Assembly (NCBI GenBank): GCA_017432005.1 | Contig: JAFRKA010000010.1 | Coordinates: 1-64,000 of the forward strand | Source of the DNA: Erysipelotrichaceae bacterium | GTDB lineage: Bacteria; Bacillota_I; Bacilli_A; Erysipelotrichales; Erysipelotrichaceae | Direction of reading: 5' to 3' | DNA: 64,000 nucleotides | Shown here: one piece after another, positions 8,137 to 16,910 of the stretch | Layout: the number at the start of each line of letters is the position of its first letter | How positions within the stretch are numbered: the first letter of the stretch is position 1 | Notes under the pieces: generated by a model | Seen by the model: only the letters and a program-made list of their open reading frames with translations | Databases searched by the model: none | Told to the model about the DNA's origin: nothing | Translations under genes and position numbers: made by a program

Positions 8137-9078
8137 TTAGAATGCCAGGACGTAAAGCAGAACGACGTGGCAGAGCAGCATCGCAACAGCGAACGGAACC
8201 TGAGACTTGATTACAGAATATTTAGACTTGGTCTCAAGTAATGCCGCAGGCACGATGTTGAAGTTGGCTGCCATCGGAGTGCACAGTGTACCACAGTAAG
8301 CAGCAGTAAGACCTAATGCACCGACGATGATCGGATCTGCACCCTTATTGATAAGGAACGGAACACCGACACCGACCATGATAACTGAGAATGCAGCGAA
8401 ACCGTTACCCATGATCATGGTGAACAGAGCCATGCCTAAGCAGTATACGAAGCAGGCGATCAGGATGTTGTTCTCAGGAACGACCATTGATACATAGTGA
8501 GAAATGGCGTCACCTACACCGGCAGCTGTGAACAGAGCGCCTAAGGCAGACAGCAGCTGAGGCAGGATACCAGTAGTAGAAACGTTGTCCATCAGTCTGG
8601 CACCGTCAACAGCAGCATACTTAGGAGCAGCACCGGTCAGCAGCAGCGCAGCGATCAGAGCTACGACACCTGAAAGACCGATGGCGTTATTGGCAGTCAG
8701 CCATGATAAAGCCGGAACCTTTGAACCTAAAGTTGCACCGACGACTGCAACGAAAGCGATACAGCCGGCCGGAATGAAGATCTTGTAGCCGAACTTGTCA
8801 GCGTTAGCTCTGACAGTTGCAGGATCCGGTACATCGTTCTTGGACTGTACGACACCGCCGATGGCTGTAAGACATGCCATAACGACGATCGCAGCACCAA
8901 CTAACCATTTAGGTACCCACGGACCACAGATGAATGTGAAGGCAAGCAGGAACCAGAAAGCAGCAGTAGTATACTTCTTGCTGCAGCCCTCATCTTTTAA
9001 AGCTTTGACACCTACAAGGATGAAAACTAAACCAATGATACTATAGAATACTTCACCTAAAATCTGAGCAGCAGTCAT
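8137..9078 (-). CDS. DUF979 permease subunit (5-oxoproline transporter, inferred)
   Basis: 313 residues, about ten hydrophobic segments. Blocks include LIMGNGFAAFSVIMVGVGVP-like sequence (MGNGFAAFSVI) and YCGTLCTPMAANFNIVPAAL near residue 265, typical of DUF979. Its start overlaps the stop of the DUF969 gene by one base (TAATG). DUF969/DUF979 pairs beside pcp are a recurring arrangement and are annotated as a two-subunit 5-oxoproline transporter. That function is inferred from family and context, not visible in the residues. Confidence 0.85.
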   Translation of the reverse strand: MTAAQILGEVFYSIIGLVFILVGVKALKDEGCSKKYTTAAFWFLLAFTFICGPWVPKWLVGAAIVVMACLTAIGGVVQSKNDVPDPATVRANADKFGYKIFIPAGCIAFVAVVGATLGSKVPALSWLTANNAIGLSGVVALIAALLLTGAAPKYAAVDGARLMDNVSTTGILPQLLSALGALFTAAGVGDAISHYVSMVVPENNILIACFVYCLGMALFTMIMGNGFAAFSVIMVGVGVPFLINKGADPIIVGALGLTAAYCGTLCTPMAANFNIVPAALLETKSKYSVIKSQVPFAVAMLLCHVVLLYVLAF

Positions 9079-9770
9079 TATTTGTCTCCTCCTTTCCCGG
9101 CCATCTTCTCAAGCTGTTTGTCGATCATGATACTTCTGACAAGACCAAGGATCATTGAAATAACAGCTACAGGGATTGACCACTTAGCGACTTCGATCGC
9201 GATCGAGCCTGTTTCACCTAAACCGAGCGTCTCAGCCAGGAAGCCGGCGATCAGCAGAGTTCCTGAAGAACCCATGAAGCAGTTCTGAGCGAAGAAGTTA
9301 CCATAGTTTTCAGCACCGGCAGAACCGCCTCTGATGACGTCTGACATTTCGGCGTTGATCTCACCATACTTGGCAACAGCAGCACCTTCTGCCATTGGAA
9401 CAACGACCGGACGGACGAACTGAGGATGTCCACCTAATCTGATAGAGAAAGCAGCAGCGAGAGTTCTGATCGTTTCATAGACCATGATGACTCTACCGGC
9501 GGTAGCTGATTTGATACTGCGAATGAAGTCGATTGCCTTTTCCTTCAGACCATATCTTTCACAGATACCGATGGCAGGTAATGTAAGAACGAATAAGGTC
9601 GCAGTTCTCTGAGAAACGAATGAATTTCCTAAAGTAGTCAGGATATCCATGATGCTCATACCGCCGACCAGACCGGTTACGATACCAGCCAGTACGACTG
9701 TAGCGATCGTATCGAATTTCAGCACTAAACCGACTACGACGATTGCTACACCTATTAATCTGATAAGCAT
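9078..9770 (-). CDS. DUF969 permease subunit (5-oxoproline transporter, inferred)
   Basis: 230 residues from MLIRLIGVAIVVVG, chosen because GGGGGAA lies about 9 nt upstream. The longer frame adds nine residues without similarity. Conserved blocks: LVGGMSIMDILTTLGNSFV, TLPAIGICERYGLKE, RLGGHPQFVRPVV and NFFAQNCFMGSSGTLLI. It is the first gene of the DUF969-DUF979-pcp operon and makes the membrane complex with DUF979. Confidence 0.85.
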   Translation of the reverse strand: MLIRLIGVAIVVVGLVLKFDTIATVVLAGIVTGLVGGMSIMDILTTLGNSFVSQRTATLFVLTLPAIGICERYGLKEKAIDFIRSIKSATAGRVIMVYETIRTLAAAFSIRLGGHPQFVRPVVVPMAEGAAVAKYGEINAEMSDVIRGGSAGAENYGNFFAQNCFMGSSGTLLIAGFLAETLGLGETGSIAIEVAKWSIPVAVISMILGLVRSIMIDKQLEKMAGKGGDK

Positions 9771-9871
9771 AATATTTATTCCCCCTTTTCTATACAATTA
9801 TAGAACTAAAAAAAATGTCTTGCAAATATTTTACAAATCCCTGAAAATGTTTTCAAAACATTTGATCTCTG

Positions 9872-10276
9872 TTACTTTTTAAGACAGCTCTTGTCGACGA
9901 TGAAACATGATTCGAAGACATGGCTCATGATGGTCTCGGTACTCTTGCGGTCCTTGCCGGTCATCTCCATCAGTTCCTTGATCGTCCAGATGTGTTTCTT
10001 CATCAGCAGCTTCGGATATACTCTCAATTCATTCAGCAGTTCTCTGAACCAGTATGACAGCATCAGCAGCGGTATGCAGATCAGAACTCTCCATAAAACG
10101 AAGTCGATCCTGAACTCCCCGTCATGAACGAAGATCAGATACATAATTATGACCATCAGCAGACTGAGGATCGCCGAATAGAAGATGATGTCGAAGCGCG
10201 GGCTCTTGTACTCCAGCAGTTTGATCGGCTTATCAAAATCATATTCCGGAAGTTTGCGTTTTAATTTGTTATTCAT
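9872..10276 (-). CDS. Small membrane protein of unknown function
   Basis: 134 residues. A charged N-terminus (MNNKLKRKLPEYDFDKPIKL) is followed by two hydrophobic segments (about residues 31-50 and 62-77) and a C-terminal cytosolic stretch, IWTIKELMEMTGKDRKSTET, that looks like a helix-turn-helix (MTGKDRKSTETIMSHVFES). A membrane-tethered DNA- or partner-binding role is possible but not shown. It is divergent from the aminopeptidase gene. Confidence 0.6.
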   Translation of the reverse strand: MNNKLKRKLPEYDFDKPIKLLEYKSPRFDIIFYSAILSLLMVIIMYLIFVHDGEFRIDFVLWRVLICIPLLMLSYWFRELLNELRVYPKLLMKKHIWTIKELMEMTGKDRKSTETIMSHVFESCFIVDKSCLKK

Positions 10277-10317
10277 CCTAATTATTGTATCATTTTGATA
10301 GAGAAGGTTCTCAAGAT

Positions 10318-11289
10318 ATGATCAATATTGAAAAAGGCGTATCCATCATTCTTCACGACTGGCTCAATGTTCAGAAAGACGAGCTCATCCATTTCATCAC
10401 CGATGAGACTCATCTGCGTGAAGCGGAAGCCGTGGAACGCTGGGCTTACGGTGCCGATGCCGTCCTCAAGACGACGATCCTGAATTCACAGCTCGTCCAG
10501 AAAGGTGATGTCATCGAAAACATGACTGACATCTTCTGCAAGGAGAACGTCATCATCGGCGCAACGGATTTCTCCTTCATCACGACCAACGCCATCAAGA
10601 CTGCCGTCAGAAAAGGAGCCCGTTTCCTTTCGCTGCCGCTTTCATGTACCGACGGTTCATCCCTGCTGGAAAATGATTTCATCGAGATGGATCCGAAAGT
10701 GACCTTCCGCGATGCCAGACGCATCATCAATACGATGAAAGGATGCAAGACCGTTCACATCACGACCGAGAAAGGCACAGACCTGTATTTCGATATCACT
10801 GACAGGAATCCGGGATACTTCAACGGACGGGCAGACCGCAAAGGCCTGATCGGTTCTTCATCATTTGAAGTCTTCGTCGCTCCTGTTGAAAACAAGACCA
10901 GAGGCGTATTATATCTCGATGCCTCATTCGGTTACATCGGACTGGTCGAGAACACCGTAAAGATCATCTTTGAAGACGGAAAACTCATCAGCGCCGAAAG
11001 TGAAGGCCATGATGCGGACAAACTGCTGAACTACATCGAATCTTTCAATTCCGAAAACATGTTCAGACCGGGAGAACTGGGCATCGGACTCAACCGGATC
11101 TCAAAGACCAGAGGTGTCTCCTATATCGAAGATGAATCAGCCTTCCATACCTTCCACATCGGTATGGGCCGCAATTTCGGTCTGGGCGGAAAACAGGAAG
11201 CAGCCGGTCACTTCGATATCGTGACCAACGATCCGACGATCACGGCTGACGGAAAACTCATCATGGATAAAGGCGAGATCGCCTGCTGA
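10318..11289 (+). CDS. M29-like aminopeptidase (AmpS/leucyl aminopeptidase family)
   Basis: 323 residues from MINIEKGVSIIL; an AGAAGG ribosome site stands upstream, while the longer frame would need a TTG start. The C-terminal metal-site region carries GELGIGLN, then HIGMGRNFGLGGKQEAAGHFDI. This is the family pattern (E-x-G-x-G-x-N ... H-x-G-x-G ... G-G ... H-x-D) seen in M29 thermophilic aminopeptidases and related dihydroxypyridine dioxygenase-like proteins. It is shorter than classical M29 enzymes (about 400 residues), so it belongs to the compact subgroup. It probably cleaves amino-terminal residues from small peptides. Confidence 0.75.
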   Translation: MINIEKGVSIILHDWLNVQKDELIHFITDETHLREAEAVERWAYGADAVLKTTILNSQLVQKGDVIENMTDIFCKENVIIGATDFSFITTNAIKTAVRKGARFLSLPLSCTDGSSLLENDFIEMDPKVTFRDARRIINTMKGCKTVHITTEKGTDLYFDITDRNPGYFNGRADRKGLIGSSSFEVFVAPVENKTRGVLYLDASFGYIGLVENTVKIIFEDGKLISAESEGHDADKLLNYIESFNSENMFRPGELGIGLNRISKTRGVSYIEDESAFHTFHIGMGRNFGLGGKQEAAGHFDIVTNDPTITADGKLIMDKGEIAC

Positions 11290-11341
11290 TGTGACGTAAA
11301 ACATAGTTTTATACAGTTGATTACTGAAGGAGGTAATGACT

Positions 11342-11644
11342 ATGAAAAAAACAAAGATCATCCTGATCGCCTGCATCGTACTGATCGCTCTGGCGGTTGT
11401 ACTGGCATTGAATTGCCATCAGATAAAACGCGGATCCAATGACGACATGATCTTATCCTGCCCGCGCTTCGCCTTCAAAGGACAGAAAGTCAGATTCACC
11501 ACGATGACTGTATGTGATGCCGATATGGATGTCGTCGTAAGCGGTGCAGATGTGAAATGCGTCGAAGAAGGCAGCTATGAATTCATCATGCCTGGTACCT
11601 CTGTCACGGTCAATGTCTATGTCCATCCTAACGGTCTGGCTTAA
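11342..11644 (+). CDS. Small secreted or membrane-anchored protein
   Basis: 100 residues from MKKTKIILIACIVLIALAVV. GGAGG lies 8 nt before this ATG, so the ATG 6 nt upstream is too close. One N-terminal hydrophobic segment (residues 5-24) with NCHQ following looks like a signal anchor. The rest (SCPRFAFKGQKVRFTTMTVC and EFIMPGTSVTVNVYV) is beta-rich and resembles a small Ig-like or bacterial repeat domain. No function is recognised. Confidence 0.65.
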   Translation: MKKTKIILIACIVLIALAVVLALNCHQIKRGSNDDMILSCPRFAFKGQKVRFTTMTVCDADMDVVVSGADVKCVEEGSYEFIMPGTSVTVNVYVHPNGLA

Positions 11645-11671
11645 AGACAATACACTAATTTATCTGTTCGG

Positions 11672-11695
11672 GAGCAGCATTAGCTGCTCTTTTTT
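11672..11695 (+). terminator. Terminator after the small secreted protein
   Basis: GAGCAGC ATTA GCTGCTC followed by TTTTTT. Confidence 0.9.
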
Positions 11696-11789
11696 ACGGA
11701 TCTTTCTTAGCAGATTGTAAAGGAGTGCAGTTTTATGATAAATTGTCCTTGAACAAAGGCTTGAAAACAAGCAGAAAGGAATAAATTTA

Positions 11790-12965
11790 ATGAGCAGCAG
11801 ATACGATACCGATTACAGCAAGATGCATTTTGAGACCAGAGCAGTGAAAGCCGGTGAAGGACCGGATCCCGTCACCAAAGCTCTGAATACGCCGATATAC
11901 GAAACTTCGACCTATGGCTATGAGACAGCCGAACAGTATGATGAGATGCTGGCACTGGGAGCACAGTGGGCTCCTGATCTCTACATCTATTCCCGTACCA
12001 CCAATCCGACGACCAACGCCCTCGAAAAGAAGGTGATGGCTCTGGAGAATGCGGAAGATGCCGTCATCTGTGCCTGCGGTATGGCTGCCATCTCCAATGC
12101 CTTACTTGCCAATCTTGATGCCGGTGATCATGTCATCTGCTCAGATGATACCTTCATGTGCACTTCCAGCATGTTTGCGGACATCTTACCTGCCAAGGGC
12201 ATCGAGACCTCACGCGTTGAGATCCTGGAACTCTCCAATATCGAAAAAGAGATCAGACCTAACACCAAGGTCATCTATCTGGAAGCCTTATCCAATCCGC
12301 AGCTCAAGCTGGCTGATATCCCGGCCATCGCCAAGATCGCTCACGATCACGGCTGCAAATTTATCGTCGACAATACTTTCCTGTCACCATGTGTCATGAG
12401 ACCGCTGGACTGGGGTGCTGATATCGTCGTCCATTCCGGTACCAAATACTATGTCGGACACGGCGATGCCCTGTGCGGTATCGTTGCCGGAAGCAAGAAA
12501 GACATCGACAGAGTCCGTTACTACTACGACAACTTCGGTTCTCATATCTCTCCGTTCAACGCCTGGCTGGCTTTGCGCAGTGTGCGCACGATGCCGTTAA
12601 GAGTCCACAAGCAGTCAGAGAATGCCATGACTCTGGCCAAGTGGTTCGAACAGCGTCCGGAAGTAGACTTCGTCACCTATCCGGGGCTTGAGAGCCATGG
12701 TCAGCACAAGCTGGCCGAAAAGATCTTCGTCAACGGCAACTTCGGCGGCATGCTCTGTGTCCACCTGAAAGGCGGCCATGAAGAGATGTGCAGATTCGCT
12801 GATGCCACGAAGATCCCGCCGATCGCGACCAGCCTCGGTGATGTCGTAACGCTCATGTTCCCGAAGACCGCCTACAACAACCTGATCCGTATCTCGGTCG
12901 GCTGTGAAGATGTCAACGATCTGATCGCTGACTTCGAACAGGCTTTCGAACAGATGAAACAGTAA
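11790..12965 (+). CDS. Cys/Met-metabolism PLP enzyme (gamma-lyase/gamma-synthase type)
   Basis: 391 residues. The PLP lysine is Lys219 in DIVVHSGTKYYVGHGD. YSRTTNPT (residues 67-74) and ICACGMAAIS (phosphate loop) are family motifs. The family covers cystathionine gamma-synthase, methionine gamma-lyase and O-acylhomoserine sulfhydrylases, which share the fold. In the position where methionine gamma-lyase has its key Cys, this protein reads DDTFMCTSSMF, so gamma-lyase activity is plausible but not decided. It is monocistronic between two terminators. No S-box or T-box leader was seen upstream. Confidence 0.85.
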   Translation: MSSRYDTDYSKMHFETRAVKAGEGPDPVTKALNTPIYETSTYGYETAEQYDEMLALGAQWAPDLYIYSRTTNPTTNALEKKVMALENAEDAVICACGMAAISNALLANLDAGDHVICSDDTFMCTSSMFADILPAKGIETSRVEILELSNIEKEIRPNTKVIYLEALSNPQLKLADIPAIAKIAHDHGCKFIVDNTFLSPCVMRPLDWGADIVVHSGTKYYVGHGDALCGIVAGSKKDIDRVRYYYDNFGSHISPFNAWLALRSVRTMPLRVHKQSENAMTLAKWFEQRPEVDFVTYPGLESHGQHKLAEKIFVNGNFGGMLCVHLKGGHEEMCRFADATKIPPIATSLGDVVTLMFPKTAYNNLIRISVGCEDVNDLIADFEQAFEQMKQ

Positions 12966-12975
12966 AAAACTAAAA

Positions 12976-13011
12976 TGCCCGGAGATCGATTTCTCCGGGC
13001 ATTGTTTTTTT
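12976..13011. terminator. Bidirectional terminator between convergent genes
   Basis: TGCCCGGAGA/TCTCCGGGCA stem with T runs on the plus side and A runs on the left, serving both the PLP enzyme and the membrane protein on the minus strand. Confidence 0.9.
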
Positions 13012-13570
13012 ATGCTTCTTGTTTTTCGCGGTATTCTTTTTTGAAAGCGAAGAGGATGACGATCGTGATGATCACGGCCAGTAACAGGATGACACCTGTC
13101 ACGGTAACGCCCATCGCAAACCATTCATCGATATAGACCGTCAGTAACGACATGGCCATGTTCAGGATCTGTGATACCAGCTGGATGCCGCGGATCGTCA
13201 CCAGCGATCCGACATAGGAGCTGGATGACTCTCTGGCCACTCTGATAGTGATGCTGGTAACGGACCAGAAGATGATCATCTGGACGATCGAATAGACGAT
13301 ATTCGGGATGAACAGGTCGAAATTGTGATGAACGAAACTCAGTCCCCATGCTGCCATATCATAAATCGTGGCAATGATGATCAGCAGTTTGAGCAGCAGA
13401 TATCTGTGCTTTTTGTCTTCAAACTGTCCCACAGCCAGAAACAGCAGGATCAGTCCGAGCCAGTCCGGCAGGATATTTATGGTCATGGCTCCCAGATCGA
13501 GATTGATGTTCAGAGCGATCATCAGTAATCCGACAGCCGCTAAGTTGATTCCTTTAGCGATTTTTTTCAT
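13010..13570 (-). CDS. Integral membrane protein of unknown function
   Basis: 186 residues with about five hydrophobic segments (MKKIAKGINLAAVGLLMIAL at the start, LPDWLGLILLFLAVGQF, LLLKLLIIIATIYDMAAWGL, a segment near residue 100, and a C-terminal ILLLAVIITIVILFAF). The pattern ILPDWLGLILL is seen in many unannotated Firmicute membrane proteins. It ends in a basic tail, KKEYREKQ. No domain is assigned. Confidence 0.7.
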   Translation of the reverse strand: MKKIAKGINLAAVGLLMIALNINLDLGAMTINILPDWLGLILLFLAVGQFEDKKHRYLLLKLLIIIATIYDMAAWGLSFVHHNFDLFIPNIVYSIVQMIIFWSVTSITIRVARESSSSYVGSLVTIRGIQLVSQILNMAMSLLTVYIDEWFAMGVTVTGVILLLAVIITIVILFAFKKEYREKQEA

Positions 13571-13631
13571 TCTTACCTCTTACGACCAAAGTCGTACTGT
13601 TCTATTATATGCATTTAGATCGCTGCTGTCA

Positions 13632-15113
13632 CTATCTTTTATTCAGCTGGGTCCAGCCTTCCGGTGCATAAGCTTCAGGACCCATGTAGATCATATCACC
13701 GTCCTGATAGACCGTATCGTAAGCTGTCGGTACCTTGATGGAATCACCGCTTACAGTCGAATACTCGTTCTGTTCCTTGATGACATCGCACCAGTCATTG
13801 ATGAACTTATCGTTCCCTTCATCGACATATTCGCTGTCCCAGCCGCTGATATCACCAGAAGACGGAGTGTAGACTTTCTCCATCAGATAGTTATGGATCA
13901 TCTCAGTGATATATTGAGCATTGCGCTGAACGACGTAGGTGAATTCGCCGCAGAAGCTCGTGTTGGCAACGACGTTGTCGAAGATCTGATGATATTTACC
14001 GTAGGCAGATTCGTCATAGGCTGTGAAAGTGGCCGTATAAGGAACGACCCAGCTATAGGTATCAAACATGCCGTTGATTGTTTCTGCCATGATGACAGTT
14101 GAAGATATCGCCACTTCATAGGCATTTCCTTCCGTAATGAAATAAGTGGTCTTCTCATATGATCCCTCACAGGAAGCCGGTTCTATTCCATTAGGTGAAC
14201 TCATGGCGCTAAGGTAGGCATTGGCTCCGCCATTAAGTTCCAGCTGGAACTCATATGAAGGCTTCTCCTCACTCATGATCGTTCCCTTATATCCCAGCTG
14301 TCCCAGGACAAAATCGTTGTAGTCATGAGCATTGCGGTAATTCAGATAAATATTATACAGATCAAGATAGATGCCTTCCGCGACCCAGATCCCGTTTCTG
14401 GCCATCTGCAGATAACCCATCGTACTCATAACTTCGATCATCGCTCCGCCGTCCGGCGAGACCATCCTCACGGTCGCAAAAGCCGGATACATCGCGGAAC
14501 AAAGACCCCATTGTACACTTACGGAAGCGCTCCAGCCGTAAGGCACCAGAGCGTTGGCAGTCTTGATGCCGTATGTTCCTTCATACAGAGTCTGCTTGGT
14601 ATAGTAAACAGCCGGACTTGTTGCCGTTTCTACTACAGGCGTACCGCTTCCTGAAGAACTGATGTCATTCACATCGATATTGGAATTCAGCATGCTGATG
14701 TAGAGTTCATAGTCATTGATGAAGGTGTAGGAATAATCATTGAAATACGTACCGGTGATCATCCCGTTATAGTACTTACCGGTAAAGACATCACCGCTTT
14801 CATCAGTAAAGGAAAAATCACTTCCGTTACGTACCCAGTTCAGTTTATAAGTATCACCTCTCAAAAGGAAAGTTCCTGTTCCGTCACTGTTAAGATGCAG
14901 GACTTCATCCTCCAGTTTCAGTTTCGTTCCGTCTTTGTCGCTGCAGGCGATCGGATAGTAATCACCGGAGATATCTTCGCTTGCCGGGATCCCTTCCGCA
15001 TCTTCGATACTGACCGTCCCATTCTGACCGTCAGTCTTTTCATCCTTCTTTGAACATCCCGCCAGCATAAGCATTATCACGGCAATGATCAGTGTGATCT
15101 TTCTACGTTTCAT
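13632..15113 (-). CDS. Large extracytoplasmic lipoprotein, function unknown
   Basis: 493 residues. The N-terminus KITLIIAVIMLMLAGC is a lipoprotein signal with lipobox LAGC (Cys20), followed by a charged linker (SKKDEKTDG). Residues 45-130 form a small beta domain reminiscent of DUF-type 'GDGTGTFLL' modules (HLNSDGTGTFLLRGDTYKLN). The rest has no recognised domain and is rich in Tyr, Ser and Asn. It is anchored on the outer face of the membrane and alone in its transcript. Confidence 0.75.
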   Translation of the reverse strand: MKRRKITLIIAVIMLMLAGCSKKDEKTDGQNGTVSIEDAEGIPASEDISGDYYPIACSDKDGTKLKLEDEVLHLNSDGTGTFLLRGDTYKLNWVRNGSDFSFTDESGDVFTGKYYNGMITGTYFNDYSYTFINDYELYISMLNSNIDVNDISSSGSGTPVVETATSPAVYYTKQTLYEGTYGIKTANALVPYGWSASVSVQWGLCSAMYPAFATVRMVSPDGGAMIEVMSTMGYLQMARNGIWVAEGIYLDLYNIYLNYRNAHDYNDFVLGQLGYKGTIMSEEKPSYEFQLELNGGANAYLSAMSSPNGIEPASCEGSYEKTTYFITEGNAYEVAISSTVIMAETINGMFDTYSWVVPYTATFTAYDESAYGKYHQIFDNVVANTSFCGEFTYVVQRNAQYITEMIHNYLMEKVYTPSSGDISGWDSEYVDEGNDKFINDWCDVIKEQNEYSTVSGDSIKVPTAYDTVYQDGDMIYMGPEAYAPEGWTQLNKR

Positions 15114-15154
15114 CTTCCATCTACCCCCATCTTCTCATACAGAATTATATCTTA

Positions 15155-15763
15155 TCAGTTGTTCATATCAGCCAGAGCCATCCAGGTTCCATCTGATATT
15201 TTCTGTAAAATAAAACTGATCGTATCTCCTTTGTGACAGCCCAGATCCTGATCAGGTTCATCCAGCAGGATGCCGGTGAAACGACCATCTTCATGACTTT
15301 CCAGTCTGACATGACAGATCTCAAGATCCATTTCTTTTTTATGCAGATATACTTCCACATCATCGATATATATCTCATCCCGCAGATCATCAAGGTATGG
15401 CAATTCCCTGATCTCTGTGAGTCTTTTATCTTCAAAGTTTTCCTCTAAGATCCTGATCCGGTCTTTATATCTTTCCTTCAGCAGCTCATCGTCATTAACG
15501 ATCTCTGCCTCTTCGTCCTTCACCTTTTCTGCCGGAATGACGATACTCATCTCATCAGACAGATCATCTGATCTGTTTCTTTCACTCTTACATAAAGCCA
15601 GCACTTCAAAACAGAATCCTTTTTCATGATCGATATAACCGTAAGTCAGGACAAGATCATAATTAAGATCAGATCCCGGTACATCATCAAGGATCCTGAT
15701 GGGAAAAAGAGAAAACTGTTTATAAAAGAAACGGAATGTTTCTTTCTCAAATCTTATCTTCAT
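15155..15763 (-). CDS. DUF2314-like protein (tentative)
   Basis: 202 residues, no signal peptide. The C-terminal third (VRLESHEDGRFTGILLDEP, then QDLGCHKGDTISFIL) resembles DUF2314, which has a similar G-x-x-x-G-x-L-x-N/D-E-P ... L-G-x-x-x-G-D pattern. The middle (residues 75-125) is acidic and likely helical. Function unknown. It follows the large lipoprotein gene in position but lies upstream of it on the minus strand, 41 nt apart, so the two may be co-transcribed. Confidence 0.55.
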   Translation of the reverse strand: MKIRFEKETFRFFYKQFSLFPIRILDDVPGSDLNYDLVLTYGYIDHEKGFCFEVLALCKSERNRSDDLSDEMSIVIPAEKVKDEEAEIVNDDELLKERYKDRIRILEENFEDKRLTEIRELPYLDDLRDEIYIDDVEVYLHKKEMDLEICHVRLESHEDGRFTGILLDEPDQDLGCHKGDTISFILQKISDGTWMALADMNN

Positions 15764-15848
15764 CTTAATTAAATTCTATCACCTGAAACAGGATCAGCTC
15801 TTACCTGATTGGCTGAATAAAACTATAATATATATAAAGGAGGATCAT

Positions 15849-16829
15849 ATGCCTCAGGTAAAATGTGAATACTGCGGTTCCTTCATCGATGAGACTGCTG
15901 ACAAGTGTCCCAACTGCGGAGCCGTAAACAAAAACTTCAAACGCATCGTTTCCGATACACCGAAGACGATCGAGGAACTCAAGGCCTGGTACATGGCGAG
16001 AAAACTGCCGCCGGAGAGTATCACGCGCTTTTTTATCGGCAAGGACATCCATGAACCGAAAGCCTTCGGTATCTATAAAGACGGCAGTGAATACGTCGTC
16101 TACAAAAACAAGGCTGACGGCAGCAGAGCTGTTCGCTATCAGGGAACGGATGAAGCCTATGCGGTCAACGAGATCTACATGAAACTGAAATCCGAGATCC
16201 TCAATCAGAAAAGCCGCAATCTTTCCCGTTCTTCAAGCCGCTCTTCCGGAAACGGCAGCGAAAGATCTTCTGTGGTCATGACGGCTACGATCGCCATCGC
16301 AGCGATCATATCTGCGATCGTGGTCTTACTCCCGTCATGGTTCTCAGGCATGGTCGGTATCATCCTGTTATTTACCGTCGGACCGATCATCCTGCTGGCC
16401 GTACTGAGACACTTCTTCTTCAAGGACAAGCCGGTGCTCTTCGTCTTCGTCTGTGTCGCTCTGTACGTCCTGCTGATCGGCGGATTCATTTTAGGACTCA
16501 GATCGGGTCATCGCAATGACGGTTATTACTTCTACAACAATAATTATTATTACTGCCAGGGTGACGATGTTTATTACTACACGGATGATGACTGGTATTA
16601 CTATGACAGCTATGACGACTTCGTTGAATACTGTCCGGACAATACTTTCGTCTCCAATTCCTACAACGGTGATGAGATCTATTCCGATTTCAAAGATTCC
16701 TACTACTATGAAGACTGGAGCAGTCACTCTTCCAGTTCCTCAGACTGGGACGATGATGACAATGACTATGACTGGGATTCCGGTTCCGACTGGGATTCAG
16801 GCGGATCAGACTGGGATTCTGACTGGTAA
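15849..16829 (+). CDS. Zinc-ribbon membrane protein with Asp/Trp/Tyr-rich tail
   Basis: 326 residues. The N-terminal zinc ribbon has CEYCGSF ... CPNCGAV (Cys6, Cys9, Cys20, Cys23). A middle globular region follows (AKFGIYKDGSEYVVY-like, residues 70-120), then a Ser/Arg linker and three TM segments (about residues 140-220). The last 100 residues are low-complexity, with NNNYYYCQGDDVYYY and repeats of SDWDSG, ending at SDW. It has AAGGAGG upstream of the ATG. Function unknown; the tail should face the outside if the three TM segments are counted from a cytosolic zinc ribbon. Confidence 0.75.
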   Translation: MPQVKCEYCGSFIDETADKCPNCGAVNKNFKRIVSDTPKTIEELKAWYMARKLPPESITRFFIGKDIHEPKAFGIYKDGSEYVVYKNKADGSRAVRYQGTDEAYAVNEIYMKLKSEILNQKSRNLSRSSSRSSGNGSERSSVVMTATIAIAAIISAIVVLLPSWFSGMVGIILLFTVGPIILLAVLRHFFFKDKPVLFVFVCVALYVLLIGGFILGLRSGHRNDGYYFYNNNYYYCQGDDVYYYTDDDWYYYDSYDDFVEYCPDNTFVSNSYNGDEIYSDFKDSYYYEDWSSHSSSSSDWDDDDNDYDWDSGSDWDSGGSDWDSDW

Positions 16830-16833
16830 AATG

Positions 16834-16858
16834 AGAAGTTCGATCAGAACTTCTTTTT
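16834..16858 (+). terminator. Terminator of the zinc-ribbon membrane protein
   Basis: AGAAGTTC/GAACTTCT stem followed by TTTTT. Confidence 0.85.
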
Positions 16859-16910
16859 ATTTCTTGCATAATATTTTAAATTAAACGAAACTGAAGATGG
16901 AGGATCCGAA

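Noticed and set aside
11696..11789. S-box or T-box leader before the Cys/Met PLP enzyme
   Set aside because: The interval is under 100 nt, with none of the conserved riboswitch or T-box sequences.
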